Shown here: piece by piece, positions 12,301 through 23,721 of the stretch
How the letters are laid out: each line of letters starts with the position of its first letter
Position numbering within the stretch: position 1 is the first letter of the stretch
Position numbers and translations under genes: made by a program
Notes under the pieces: generated by a model
What the model was told of the DNA's origin: nothing
Seen by the model: only the letters and a program-made list of their open reading frames with translations
Database searches by the model: none
Assembly: GCF_030052815.1 (NCBI RefSeq)
Contig: NC_079498.1
Location: 85,112,992 to 85,176,991, forward strand
DNA: 64,000 bases
Source: Hevea brasiliensis
Lineage: Eukaryota > Streptophyta > Magnoliopsida > Malpighiales > Euphorbiaceae
Direction of reading: 5' to 3'

Positions 12301-12460
12301 TGTCAAATATCACTTCACTCGAGGCATTATATCTCAGGAGACTGTAGTTTTGCAAAAAGTCTCTACACATAATAATCTAACAGATATGATGACCAAGGGA
12401 GTCCCAGTCAGCAAGTTTAGGCATTGCCTAGACTTGGTTGGTATTTATAGTGCTCAGTAG
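9340..12460 (+). pseudogene. copia P pol: protease, integrase, RT, RNase H
   Basis: In order: protease ILDTGVTYNMC at about 9370 (D-T-G present); pre-integrase LWHRHLDHMSEKGLSTL near 9760; the start of the integrase core at about 9945 (HSDL, stop, GP); integrase core through TPQ-stop-NGIA near 10235; RT from about 11020 (CKWVFKKKEGT), FLHGELEEQIYM, and active site YVDDML near 11488; RNase H with VALSTIETEYMALAEA near 12115, FCDSQSAIHLTKN near 12230 and HEQTKHIDVKYHFTR near 12280. The last stop is at 12458. Stops lie at 9366, 9882, 9957, 10232, 10319, 10668, 10809, 10824, 11358 and 11906, and frameshifts near 10030, 10450 and 11735. A working copia makes one long polyprotein, so this copy is dead. 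Confidence 0.92.
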
Positions 12461-12533
12461 TGCCCTTGCAGAGGCATATGGCAAAACAAAGTGTTTTGTT
12501 ATTATTTTGTTGATGATTGAGAGAATTCAAGCC

Positions 12534-12545
12534 AGGGGGAAGATT
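12534..12545 (+). promoter_or_regulatory. polypurine tract of P
   Basis: AGGGGGAAGATT lies directly before the 3' LTR, where plus-strand DNA synthesis would start. Confidence 0.75.
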
Positions 12546-12974
12546 TATTATTTTTTGTGGCTTGAATTTTTGGATATGTTTTTATGGGTCTGAATTTATG
12601 ACCTGACCCAAAAGTTTCACGTTGCGATCCGATTGGGATAAAAAGTGAGATCTGTGGTGTTAACAGAGGGCAACGTCCTTGGGGATGCTTGGGCAACGTC
12701 CCTGCGATATGGACCAGTATAAATATTATAATATTCTACCCTTTGTGGTAGAGTTGTGAGATATAAAGGAAACACACTGGGGTTAGGGTTTGAGAGTTTT
12801 AATTGATTATGTCTTACTCTTTTTATCATAGTGAAACTTTTTCTCTTATCTTGCCCATGGACATAGAACTTATGGTTGAACCACGTTAAATCTTATGTTA
12901 TTCTTCTTCTCTTTCAATACTGTATGATTGCACAATTTCTATGTGTGTCTTAGATTTGCGTGCTTGTTATAACA
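12546..12974 (+). repeat. 3' LTR of copia P
   Basis: 429 bp, colinear with 7972-8460 apart from a deletion of about 60 bp. Its first bases are TATTATTTTTTG, so the canonical TG has become TA. It ends TTATAACA and is followed by the target duplication TTTTA. Confidence 0.9.
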
Positions 12975-12979
12975 TTTTA

Positions 12980-13095
12980 GATTTGAACGGAGAGCTCACC
13001 CGTGTAAAAAGAGCTACAATAATGGATTAAGATGTGCTTAGCAAAAACGTTGCAAAACTGGCCATGGGAATTATAAAAGTCGAGATAGTTCTTAA
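12980..13095 (+). pseudogene. class I formin FH2 exon, part 2 of 3 (between P and A)
   Basis: Directly after the P target duplication the frame continues as DLNGELTRVKRATIMD, stop, DVLSKNVAKLAMGIIKVEIVL. This matches the FH2 segment of plant class I formins in which the Glu-Leu-Thr and Met-Asp-x-Asp-Val-Leu phrases are conserved. One in-frame TAA replaces the residue between the two Asp. The block ends with CTTAA at 13091-13095, the target duplication of element A, and continues at 32692. The 120 bp between P and A thus has a clear identity as exon sequence. Confidence 0.8.
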
Positions 13096-15204
13096 TGTAG
13101 GAGCGGAAGCATGGTGGTTAGTTCATTGAGCATTGAATTTCAAAAATTTTCTTCTAGGGTTACATGCATCATGCCATATCTCTTATGTGCCTAATTAATT
13201 TCAATGCTCAATTACATATTAAAACACTTTTAATATGTATTAGGATCTATATTTGCCATTCAAGATTGTGAATTAACAAATTAATTTATTTAAACCCTAG
13301 TTTAAAAGAGGAGTTTGAGTACTAACCTTTTTGATGCACTATGGATGCAATTGGCACCTTTAGAAAGCACCTAGGACCCTAAATGTTGTCCCTCTAGCTT
13401 GTCCACACCAAGATCACCAACGAGCAGCCTCCAAATCAGCTTCTCAAGCCTTGCCAACCAATTATAATTTGGGTTCTTGCTTTTAGAGAGGTTGTATATG
13501 TGTATAGGACACTAGAAACAATTTCTAGCAATTTTAATTCAAAGAAACCAAGGGATTTTTCTTTGAATCAAGTGAGAAAAGAAGAGAGGCGAGAGTGAAC
13601 CCTTTGCACCATCCACTTTTAGAGAAGAAGAAGAATGATTTGTTTCTTCTTTCTTTTCCTTTTATGCTTAGGTCATTAAGTCACTTAAACCCTATGCCAC
13701 ATGTCACCACCACATTGCATCTTATTTTTAATTGACCTAATCACATTAAGCCAAGTGTCAAAGTTAGACTTAATCTTGACTTTGATCACCTTGCATGATA
13801 GGAAGACAAATGGCAAACTTATATAATGCCATGTGTCACCTTCTCATGGTGCCACATGTCACCATGTGAAATGACCAAATTACTCTTATATTGTAATTTT
13901 GATTTCTCAATCCAAAATCATTATTTCTCCTCTTCTAATCAATTGATATCAAATATAAATTAATTAATTAATCTCTATTAATTAATTTCTCATAATTAAA
14001 TTCATATTTAAACACTTTAAATATAAATTTAACTTATACTATACATCTAATAACTTAGATTTGGTTTCAAGTCATTCTAGAGACTTTGCAATTTTATTGC
14101 AAACTAAACCTATTTAATTAATTAATTAAACTCTTTAATTAATCAATTAAATTACATTTTACTTGGTGATTATCTTATGTATGTGTGTAACTTACTAGGC
14201 TCATCACTAATTGGCAATGAGATATGATATAACTCTTAATATTATCAGAACTCTTTCTTACCATAAATGATTTCTCTAAATCATTTTAGGCATCTCATAA
14301 ACCATGGTTGACACTAAGCATAGCATGCCATGGCCACCCAATTAGTAATAAGGAATACCTTAAATGAACCTATAATCATATGTTACTTTGCACTAGAATC
14401 TCTCTGTTACAAAATCCCAATTGGAGCTGGAATCATGGTTTATGTCAAACCCCATTTGCTATGAACATTATGTTCTCTTTTAATTCCAGTTCCTGATTAA
14501 TTAGATTTTTCCGGTCAGAAACTCTTTTCTGACTAAATCTGTCTGTCTTGGCTAGGAACTTGAAACATCAAGAACAATTAAATGAACATAAGATTTTATC
14601 CCTATTTACTTAGGATAACAGATTTCATCTTGATCAACACCTATCTCCATATACAACTAGTAGGAGCCAACACATGCCCATATACCCATACATAGTACAA
14701 GTATGAAAGCAGTATCAAACTCAAATCACCTATATATAAGATAACTATGTTATCTCAGATCTAAAGATTATATGAATTGATATGATATATGACAATGCAT
14801 TGACAAGAGTAAACTCCATGTGCTTGTCATATGCGTCACTGGTTCGGCCTCCTTATCATGTATAAGTGCCTATCATATTTGTTATGTGGCATGAGACTCA
14901 CCACTCCATCTTATTTATATCTCATATAAATACCTTGGGAACAAATATGATTACAATCTTTCTAGATAAGTCATGTCCTGTGTGAAGTATCCTCGATTGT
15001 GAATCGATTTATGATACTTTGTGCTAGAAATACTATCACTCGTATTCTTAACAACTTAAGAATAGAATTTTTAGCAAAATATCAATAGACCTTTTCTATT
15101 ACACATAAATACATTATGTAGACGGTAAAGTGAAATTGCCTTTTATTAATAAAATATGTATAAGATACATACTAAACAATATGCTCTAGGGCATACTACT
15201 AACA
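13096..15204 (-). repeat. 3' LTR of copia A
   Basis: 2109 bp; on the plus strand it starts TGTAGGAGCGGAAGC and ends CATACTACTAACA. On the element strand it reads TGTTAGTAGTATGCC...TCCTACA, with TG and CA ends. It is AT-rich and non-coding. Confidence 0.95.
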
Positions 15205-15221
15205 ATCTCCCACTAGCACTA

Positions 15222-15819
15222 GAGCCATTCATTACAATATCTTAGACCCATTTCTCAAGATGTCGGTCTAACTGAGCTTATGACATAGGCTTAGTGAATG
15301 GATCAGTTGGATTTTCAGCTGATGCTATTTTCTGCATGGCTATATCACCTTGCCCAACTATCTCTCTGATAATGTGGTAGCGTCTTTCTATCTGTTTGGA
15401 TTTCTAGTGAGACCAGGGTTCCTTATATCCAAAGAACCTCTTTTGTAGCATTTGATGCAGCAATGTACTTGACCTCTGTAGTGGAATCAGCAGTCATACT
15501 CTGTTTGGAACTCTTCTAACTGACTGCACCTCCATTATAAATGAACACAAACCTAGAGGTAGACTTTCTATCATCAATATCTTATTGGAAATTAGAATAA
15601 GTATACCCATCCAATTGCAAGTCACTACCTCCATAAATCAAGAATAAATCCTTAGTTCTTCTCAAGTACCTAAGGATATTCTTGACAGCTATCCAGTGTC
15701 CCAAACCTAGATTGGATTGAAACCTGCTAGTCAAACTAACAGCATGTGCGATATCTGGCTTAGTACACATCATTGCATACATCAAACTTCTAATAGTCGA
15801 AGCATATGGAATCCTGGCC
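15222..15819 (-). pseudogene. copia A: end of RT and RNase H, separated from the rest by B
   Basis: The minus strand reads MARIPYASTIRSLMYAMMCT, PDIAHAVSLTSRFQSN and NILRYLRRTKDLFLIYGG, the connection and RNase H start of copia pol. Further on a deletion of about 95 bp relative to B (near 15424) removes the CDNN catalytic segment. The tail with SAENPTDPFT-like sequence near 15300 and the polypurine tract precede the LTR. The upstream half of the same polyprotein lies at 25831 onward, on the other side of B. Confidence 0.85.
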
Positions 15820-15824
15820 ATTTT

Positions 15825-17929
15825 TGAAGGAACGGAAGCGTGAAAAACACAAGTTTATACCATTGAATTCAAAAATTTTCACCTAGGGTCACATGCATCA
15901 TGCAAGATTTATTTTTATCTATTTGATTTCAATGATAAACAATATATTAAAACTCTTTTAATATGTTTTTGGATCTGTATTTGCCATTTAAGATTTTAAA
16001 ATTAATCAGATTAATTTTAGAACCCTAGATAAAATCAAGAATGATTACATTAACCTCTTGATGCACTGCAGCGTGTCTACGCCTTTGAGATTTGTCTTCA
16101 GGACACCAAATGTTGTCCCTCTAGCTTGTCCACACCAAGAACACCTATGGCAGCCCTTGAACAGCTTCTAAAGCTTTTTCTATTAATTAGAAATTCAAGT
16201 TCTGCCTTTTAAGAGATTAGAGATGTAAACAGGACACTAGAAATAATTTCTAGTGTTCTTAATTCAAGAGATTGATGGCTAATCTCTTTGAATTGATGAG
16301 AGATGAAGAAGAATAGATGAAGAGCCTCAAAATGGTGTGACAAAGGAGAGGAGTGGCTGCTGGTTGTTTTTCTTTTTCATAACAACACTTATATAGCTAG
16401 GTTAACACATTAAACCCTTGCCACATGTCACCCTTTGATTAGCTCTAGGTTTAAGTGACCCAATCACATTGTGCCAAGTGTCAAACCTATATTTAATCTT
16501 GATTTTAATCATCTTACATGAATAAAAAAACATTTGGCAAGCTTATGTGTAACCCCATGTGTCACCATCTCATAGTGCCACGTGTCACACTGTGAAATGA
16601 CCAAAATACCCCTGTGTCCTAATTTTGAGTTCTTAACCCAAAATAATTATTTTTCTTCTTCTAATTTATATCAAATATAAATTAATTAATTAATCTCTAT
16701 AAATTAATTTCTCATTAATTAAATTCATATTTAAACACTGTAAATATAAATTTAACTTATACTATACAACCAATAATTTAGATTTGGTTTCAAGTCATGC
16801 TAGGGACTTTGCAATTTAATTGCAAACCAAACCTATTTAATTAATCAATTAAACTCTTTAATTAATTAATTAAATCATATTTAAATAGGTGATAACTTGT
16901 GTATGTGTGTGACTTACTAGGCTCATCACTAATTGGCAATGAAACATGATATCAACTCTTAATATCATCAGAACTCTTTCTTACCATAAATGATTTCTCT
17001 AAATCATTTTATGAACCTCATAGACCATGGTTAACACCTAGCATAGCATGCCATGGCCACCCAATTAGAAATAAGGTTTACCTTAAATGAACCTATAATC
17101 ATATGTTACCATGCACTAGAATCTCTCTGTTACAAAATCCCAACTCAAGCTGGAGTCATGGTTTATGTCAAACTCTATTTGCTATGAATATTATGTTCTC
17201 TTTTAATTCCAGTTCTTGATTAAAAAGATTTTCTCATCAGAAACTCTTTTCTAAATAAATCTATCTGTCTCGGCCAGGAACTTGAAAGATCAAGAACAAT
17301 TAAATGAACGTAGGATTTTATCTGTATTTACTTAGAGGAACAGATTCCATCTTGATCAATACCTACCTCCATATATAACTATTACAAGCCAACAGATGCC
17401 CATATACCCATACATAGTACAAGTATGAAAGCAGTATCAAACTCAAACTACCTATATACAAGATAACTGTGCTATCTCAGGTCTAAAGATTATATGCACT
17501 GATATGATTTATGACAAAACATTGACAAGAGTAAACTCCATGTGCTTGTCATAAGTGTCACTAGTTCGGCGTACTTATCATTTATAAGTGCCTATCATGT
17601 TTGTTATATGGCATGAGACTCACCATTCTATCTTATTTATATCTCATATAAATAACTTGGGAACAAATATGAATACAAATTTTCTGGATAAGTTATGTCC
17701 TTATTATGAAGTATCCTCGATTGTGAACCTATTTGTGATACTTTGTGCTAGAAATATTGTCACTCATATTCTTAATAACTTAAGAATAATATTTCTAACA
17801 AAATATCAATGGACCTTTTCTATTACACATAAATATATTATGTAAATGGAAAAATAGAAATGCCTTTTATTAATAAAAATATGTACAAGATACATACTAA
17901 ATGATATGCTCTAGGGCATACTACTAACA
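15825..17929 (-). repeat. 3' LTR of copia B
   Basis: 2105 bp, nearly colinear with 23722-25825. Plus-strand ends are TGAAGGAACGG and CTACTAACA. Its half next to CTACTAACA is close to the A LTR, while the other half is more diverged, so A and B belong to related but distinct subfamilies. An 85-codon open frame at 17588-17845, antisense to the element, is kept in both LTRs but has no known domain. Confidence 0.96.
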
Positions 17930-17939
17930 ATCTCCCACT
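17930..17939 (-). promoter_or_regulatory. polypurine tract of B
   Basis: Plus strand ATCTCCCACT, that is AGTGGGAGAT on the element strand, immediately before the 3' LTR. The same motif is at 15205 in A. Confidence 0.75.
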
Positions 17940-17943
17940 AGCA

Positions 17944-18430
17944 CTAGAGCCATTCATTACAATATCTTAGACCTATCTTCTCAAGATGTCGGTCTAACTG
18001 AGTCTGTGACATAGGCTTAGTGAATGGATCAGCTGGATTTTCAGCTGATGCTATTTTCTGCATGGCTACATCGCCTCGCCCAGCTATTTTTCTGATAATG
18101 TGGTAGTGCTTTTCTATGTGTTTGGATTTCTTCATGAGACTTGGGTTCCTTAGCCAGTATGACTGCTCAATTGTTGTCACAGTGTAGTGGAACTGCTGAC
18201 TCAATGGAAGGAACTACTGTAAGTTCTGTCACGAACTTCTTTATCCAAACAGCTTCCTTTGCAGCATCTGATGCAGCAATATACTCAGCTTTTGTAGTGG
18301 AATCTGCAGTCGTGCTCTATTTGGAACTCTTCCAACTGACTGCACCTCCATTACAAATGAACACATATCCAGATGTAGACTTTCTATCATCGATATCTGA
18401 TTGGAAATCAGAATCAGTATAACCATCCAA
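17944..18430 (-). pseudogene. copia B RNase H
   Basis: Minus-strand remnants are [19 protein letters not shown] near 18400, AEYIAASDAAKEAVW near 18270, HCDNN followed by TGA near 18180, and KHIEKHYHIIRKIAGRGDV and SAENPADPFTKPMSQTQL toward 17990. The TGA after CDNN replaces a Gly codon and a frameshift follows at about 18130. RNase H would degrade the RNA template during reverse transcription. Confidence 0.85.
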
Positions 18431-19552
18431 TTATAAGTCTCCACCTCCATATATCAAGAATAAATCCTTAGTTCTTCTCAAGTACTTAAGGATATTCTTG
18501 ACAGCTATCCAGTGTTCCAAACCTGGATTGGATTGATACCTGCTAGTCAAACTAACAGCATATGCGATATTCGGCCTAGTACACAATATTGCATACATTA
18601 AACTTCCAATAGCCGAAGCATATGGAATCCTGGCCATCTTATCTCTTTCTTCAGGTGTCTTTGGAGACATCTCTTTAGAAAGGTGGATACCATGTCTCAC
18701 TGGTAACAATCCTCTCTTGGAATCAAGCATGTTAAACCTCTTTAACACCTTTTCCAAGTATAGACTTTGGGATAAACCAATTATTCTTTTTGCTTTATCT
18801 CTATATATGCGAATCCCAAGAATATAGGTTGCCTCCCCTAAGTCTTTCATGGAGAATGTATTTGACAATCATACCTTTATAGTTGTCAACATACCTGTGT
18901 CATTACCCATCAACAGTATGTCATCCACATATAAGACAAGGAAAGTGATAGCACTGTCACTAACCTTCTTATATACACATGGCTCATCCTCATTTTTGAT
19001 AAAACCAAAGGATTTAATGGCTTCATCAAAACGGATGTTCCAACTCCTCGAAGCTTGTTTCAACCCATAAATGGATCACTTTAGCTTGCATACCTTGGAA
19101 CCATCTTGGGATTCAAAACCCCTAGGTTGTTCCATGAAAATGTTTTCTTCAATGTATCCATTGAGAAAAGTTGTTTTGACATCCATATGCCAAATCTCAT
19201 AATCATAGTATGCAACTATTGCTAATAAAATCCTAATTGATTTAAGCATGGCAACAGGCGAGAAAGTCTCCTCATAGTTGACTCCTTGCCTTTGGCAAAA
19301 CCCTTTCGCTACTAGCCTTGCCTTATAGGTTTCTACCTTTCCGTTATAACCAATTTTCTTCTTGAAAACCCATTTGTTCCCTATAGGTACAATACCTTCA
19401 GGTGGGTTAACAAGATCCCAAACTTGATTCTTATACATAGAATCAATCTCGGATTTCATAGCATCAATCCATTTTGAAGAGTCTATATCTGATATAGCTT
19501 CTTCATAGGTAAGTGGATCATCTCCATGATCTACTTCTTCATGAATAGACAA
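18431..19552 (-). pseudogene. copia B reverse transcriptase
   Basis: Ordered motifs on the minus strand: SSKWIDAMKSEIDSMYKNQ, VWDLVNPPEG, NKWVFKKKIGYNGKVETYKA, YEETFSPVAMLKSIR, WHMDVKTTFLNGYIEENIFM, then a stop near 19077, SIYGLKQASRSWN, active site YVDDILL near 18915, a stop near 18869, SNTFSMKDLGEATYILGI and KRFNMLDS. The two internal stops lie in otherwise open sequence, so the block was functional recently on the scale of the window. Confidence 0.92.
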
Positions 19553-19555
19553 CTC

Positions 19556-20480
19556 TTATTCTTCTTCATGAAGGAAACCATATCTCACTAGTGGGTGAGA
19601 TACCCTGGTTGTTCTACGAGGAACAGCTGTAGATGTTTCATCAATGGGTATAGGTTGACTAGATGGATCTATATCCATCTGATCTATTGATTGGTCAGAA
19701 TTCTCCAATTCTAACTCTATTTGCCTTCCTTTGCCTCCTTCTTGAACAAACTGTTGTTCAAGAAATGTGGCATCTCTACTTATCACAACCTTTTGTGAAG
19801 TAGGCAAATAAAAATAATATCCAAAACTATCTTTTGGATGTCCAACAAATTGACCTTTTTCTGATTTAGTCTCTAATTTATCAGTGTTCAGCTTTTTGAT
19901 ATAAGCTGGATAACCCCAAATCTTAACATGCTTAAGACTTGGTTTTCTTCCATGCCATATCTCATAAGGTGTGGAAGAAACTGATTTTGATGGAATCCTA
20001 TTCAGAATATACAAAGCTGATTCTAATGCAAATCCCCAAAAGAAGATTGGCATATCAGTATAGCTCATCATACTACGTACCATATCCAATAGGGTACGAT
20101 TTCTCCTTTCAGATACACCATTCAGCTGTGGCGTTCCAGAAGGAGTCAGCTGAGAAACAATGCCATGCTCTCTCAAGTATTCATCAAATTCAGTACTCAA
20201 ATATTCACCTCCACGATCTAATCGAAGAGCTTTAATACTCTTTTATGTTTGATTTTCTACTTCAGATTTAAATTCTTTAAACTTTTCAAAGGATTCATGT
20301 TTGTATTTCATCAAATGCAAATGCCCAAATCTTGATTTATCATCAGTAAAGGTAATAAAATAATGAAAGCCCCTTCTAGCCATTTCTTTAAATGGACCAC
20401 ATACATCACTATGTATTAGTTCCAAAATATTTTCAGCTCTTAGCCCTTGTCCAATAAAGGGTGATCTAGTCATTTTGCCC
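19556..20480 (-). pseudogene. copia B integrase
   Basis: The minus strand reads LIHSDVCGPFKEMARRGFHY and FTDDKSRFGHLHLMKYK near 20350, a single TAA at about 20240, then RGGEYLSTEFDEYLREHGI, QLTPSGTPQLNGVSERRNRT, and KIWGYPAYIKKLNTDKL. These are the core and C-terminal parts of copia integrase (catalytic Asp and Glu segments visible). One stop near 19557 separates it from RT. Integrase would join element cDNA to host DNA. Confidence 0.9.
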
Positions 20481-21163
20481 TAAAGGCAAGATTCACAAGT
20501 TGGAGTAGGCTCAGAGCCCAATAAGGATAGAATCCCCATTTTCTCCAGTTTTGCAATCCTATCTTCTGCAACATGACATAACCTTAAGTGCCAAATATAT
20601 TTTGAACTTGAGTTGGTTTTCACCATGGCATTGCATTCTTTTAGATCACTTGCATTGAATTTGTGTTTGTCATTATTATCCAAATAATAAAGACCATCAT
20701 TCATATAACCCGAACCAATATATTTATTTCCAAAATAAATATTGCAAACATCATCTATGAACTGAAATTCATAGCCATTTCTAGTCAAACTAGATATAGA
20801 AATGATGTTCTTAAAAGCATCAGGTACATATAAAATATTATCCAAATACAAAACATGTCCAAACATGTAAAAAGATTTAGATCCTATGGCTAAAGCTTCA
20901 ACAGTTGAGCCATTGCCAATCCGGACTCTAATATCTTGAGAACGCAAGCTGCTACTATTTGCTAGTTCCTGCATATCATTAGAAATGTGAGAACTGGCAC
21001 CAGTATCTAAAACCCAAGCTGTAGATGAACTATGAGTATCATCAGAATCTAAATAACAAGATATGGACATACCTTCCGAAGGTGTATCCTTCTTGTCCTT
21101 CAGAGAAGCAAGATACTCTAGGCAGTTCCTTTTCCAGTGCCCATCCTTTTGCAGTGGAATCAC
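20480..21163 (-). pseudogene. copia B zinc knuckle end, protease and pre-integrase
   Basis: The open frame starts in mid zinc knuckle (DGHWKRNCLEYLASLK), then protease WVLDTGASSHISND near 21005 with intact D-T-G, VEALAIGSKSFYMFGHVLYL, and the GAG-pre-integrase segment KYIWHLRLCHVAEDRIAKLE with TCESC at the end. The frame differs by one from gag. The first zinc-knuckle Cys has become TGA and a 1 bp shift follows, so gag and pol are no longer continuous. Confidence 0.9.
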
Positions 21164-21933
21164 TTTCCTTTGCCTCCATCAGCTTTAGTCTTCCTTTTCT
21201 GTTTAGCTATTTTCTTGGAAGGACCAGGAATCTGAGGTTTCTTTTTCTTATTGCCCTTCTTCTTGTTGGACTTTCCAGCAGAAGAAGATGCAATCAAAGC
21301 TACCTCTTTTCCTTTACTGCCCGGCATATTCTTTTGGGCAATAACTAGCATGTTGAGTAAACCAGCTAAGGTGCATTCCTGTTGAGTCATATGGAAATTT
21401 GTCACAAAATTTCCAAAAGACTCAGGAAGGGACTGAAGGATCAAATCCATCCGAAGTTGGAAATCCATGTTGAAGTCAAGATGTTCCAACTGCTCAATCA
21501 GCCGAATCATCTTATGGACATGATCCCCAACATTCTGTGCCTCAGACATCCTCATACGGAATAGCTGTCTAGATATCTCATACTTAGCATTCCTGCTGTG
21601 CTCACCATACAACTCTTGTAGGTGAAGGAGGATCTCACTCGCACTCAACATGTTCTCATGCTGCTTTTGTAACTCATTACTCATGGAAGCAAGCATGTAA
21701 CACTTAGCTCTCATATCATGCTCCTTCAACTTATCCAAAGTTTCATGTTCCTCTTGTGTGGCCTCTGGAGGTAAGGGACCAGGAACATTTGAATCTAGAA
21801 CATATCCTATATGTTCAAGGTTCAGGACAAGTTTCAAATTTCTTAGCCAATCATACAAATTAGGTCCTATCAACCTATTGCAATCAAGTATGCTTACAAG
21901 GATATTGGATGGTGGTGGTTGTTCTATGCTCAT
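21160..21933 (-). pseudogene. copia B gag
   Basis: ATG at 21933 gives MSIEQPPPSNILVSILD, then GPNLYDWLRNLKLVLNLEHI, LLHLQELYGEHSRNAKYEIS, and a basic tail NKKKGNKKKKPQIPGPSKK. It is open for 257 codons, the normal gag body, until the TGA that destroys the zinc knuckle. By length and arrangement this is the capsid part of a copia polyprotein. Confidence 0.92.
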
Positions 21934-23706
21934 TTTTATCAGAAAATTAACTGCAGAAAATAACCAGATTAATTAGTAAATGTATCATGTAATTAACCAA
22001 AATGATTATGGTCTTTTAATCAAATTAGTTCTCCCACTAACTTAGCGAATCCTACACTTCCAAAGTAGAAAACGGAAATCCTAGTTGGATAGATTTCTAG
22101 TGGGTGATTGAATTTTTATAATTCTATTGATCATCCTCAGGTACATCCATTATTGGAATTACAATAAACTATAAGTGAGCAACTCCTTGCCCATCACATC
22201 TCATGTGAGGTTCAATCCTTTACCTAGCCCCTAATGCTCAAAATCTCAGGTACATCCATTATTGATTTATCTTGCATTAGTTAAGTTGATCCCACTGAGC
22301 CAGTAATTATGCAAATAATTTTAATGTCCTCAGATACATCCAATATTGGCCACCAAACTATTTACATATTTACAACATCTCATGCTTAATAATTATTCAA
22401 AAGAAAATCTCTTAAATTAATTGCATCTTATGTAATTATTTAAAATTTCTTAAAATAATTACCCCAATGGAGGGCCTATATTATAATTACTTTAATTATA
22501 GCATTTCCAACTTAATCATTTGTTTGGAAGATTTTATGGTCATTCTAATTACTATTAAGGTCTCACTTTGAACATTATCCAATTAGCATGCATATATCAT
22601 ATAATAGCATACATTCCCATACATCTCATGCATTCATGGATAAGCAATAAATATGGTATGATCATGGACTTTCTAAGGGATTCAATTCTAAGCCACCAAG
22701 AATTGAATCAGGGCATTCCTAGGTGCATTTCATTCATTCATTTTACAAGAGTTGCTAAAGGAGTACATAATCAACACTTGATCTTTGAATTCCTCCCACT
22801 GGTCCTACCAATGCTCTTGACCTCCTTGAACTTCTTGCAATCCAATATTACATAGTAATCCTTGGTATACCAAGGCGAATTTACAAGAACTTAAATAAAT
22901 AAAATTACAACCCAAAAATTATTACAAACTTAATAATACATGCCTGAAATAAATTAAAATAAATTAATTAATTTACAATCCCAAAGAAACATAAAAGAAA
23001 TAAATCCAATCACATTGGTCTTTTATAGTATATGATCATCCATCATGCATATCACTATTTAACAATTAAATAAAACATACATACTTAAATTAAATTGAAT
23101 ATGTCATATTCAACTTAAAAATCCAGATTTGAATATGATTCAAATAAATTTAAAAATTCAGATTTGAATCTCATTCAAACAAATTTAAAAATTCAGATTT
23201 GAATTACATTCAAACAACTTTAAAAATTCAGATTTGAATCACATTTAAACATTTTTTTAAAAAATCAGATTTGAATCACATTCAAACATTTTTTAAAAAA
23301 TCAAATCTGAATTTTATTCAATCAATTTTAAAAAATCAGATTTAAATATGATTCAAACAACTTTTAAAAATTCAGATTTGAATCACATTCAAACAACTTT
23401 TAAAATTCAGATTTGAATCACATTCAAACAATTTTTAAAATTCTGATTTGAATCATAATTTAATTGTGTGATAAAAATTCTAATTAAACAATTTAATTAG
23501 ACATAAAATGGATCTTAGATCATACAACAATTGCACATTCACCATCCATTTACCTTTGCACACCATTGTGGTGCATCAACCATGCGCACCATGGTGTTCA
23601 TCATTTGTGCCGCCACCTTGGCTTTGTAACCAGCAATGAACTTTTGATCTCATGATCAAATACACAATTAAATCATATAAACATCAATCTAAATGGCAAA
23701 TATAGT
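21934..23706 (-). other. untranslated leader of copia B with two repeat arrays
   Basis: 1.77 kb between primer site and gag start, without coding sequence. It contains three copies of CTCAGGTACATCCATTATTG near 22136, 22244 and 22332 (the third diverged), AT-rich spacer, and the 36 bp array at 23122-23455. Packaging and translation control signals would be expected here, but none is recognisable. Confidence 0.8.
23122..23455. repeat. tandem array of about 10 units of 36 bp in the B leader
   Basis: The unit is roughly ATTCAGATTTGAATCACATT followed by CAAACAACTTTAAAA. About ten copies follow one another, with the unit near 23303 holding the inverted word TCAAATCTGAATTT. Units contain the near-palindrome TTCAGATTTGAAT. 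Element A has only about three copies at 30165-30275. Confidence 0.9.
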
Positions 23707-23719
23707 GGCTCTGATACCA
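23707..23719 (-). promoter_or_regulatory. primer-binding site of B (initiator Met tRNA)
   Basis: The element strand reads TGGTATCAGAGCC, a perfect complement to the 3' end of plant initiator Met tRNA, two bases from the 5' LTR. Confidence 0.95.
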
Positions 23720-23721
23720 AT

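Larger units (their letters stand above)
7972..12974 (+). mobile_element. Ty1/copia retrotransposon P, complete in outline, decayed
   Basis: Two LTRs flank gag and pol in copia order (protease, integrase, reverse transcriptase, RNase H). A 5 bp target duplication TTTTA lies at 7967-7971 and 12975-12979. It is inserted inside the formin FH2 exon. The first 125 bp of the LTRs differ at roughly 13 percent by hand count, so this is the oldest datable element in the window. There are at least ten in-frame stops and several frameshifts, so it cannot move by itself. The gag start resembles the Tork/Tnt1 group, which is an inference. Confidence 0.93.

Noticed and set aside
23122..23455. CRISPR-like regular array
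   Set aside because: Units are contiguous diverged tandem repeats without unique spacers, inside a plant retrotransposon leader.
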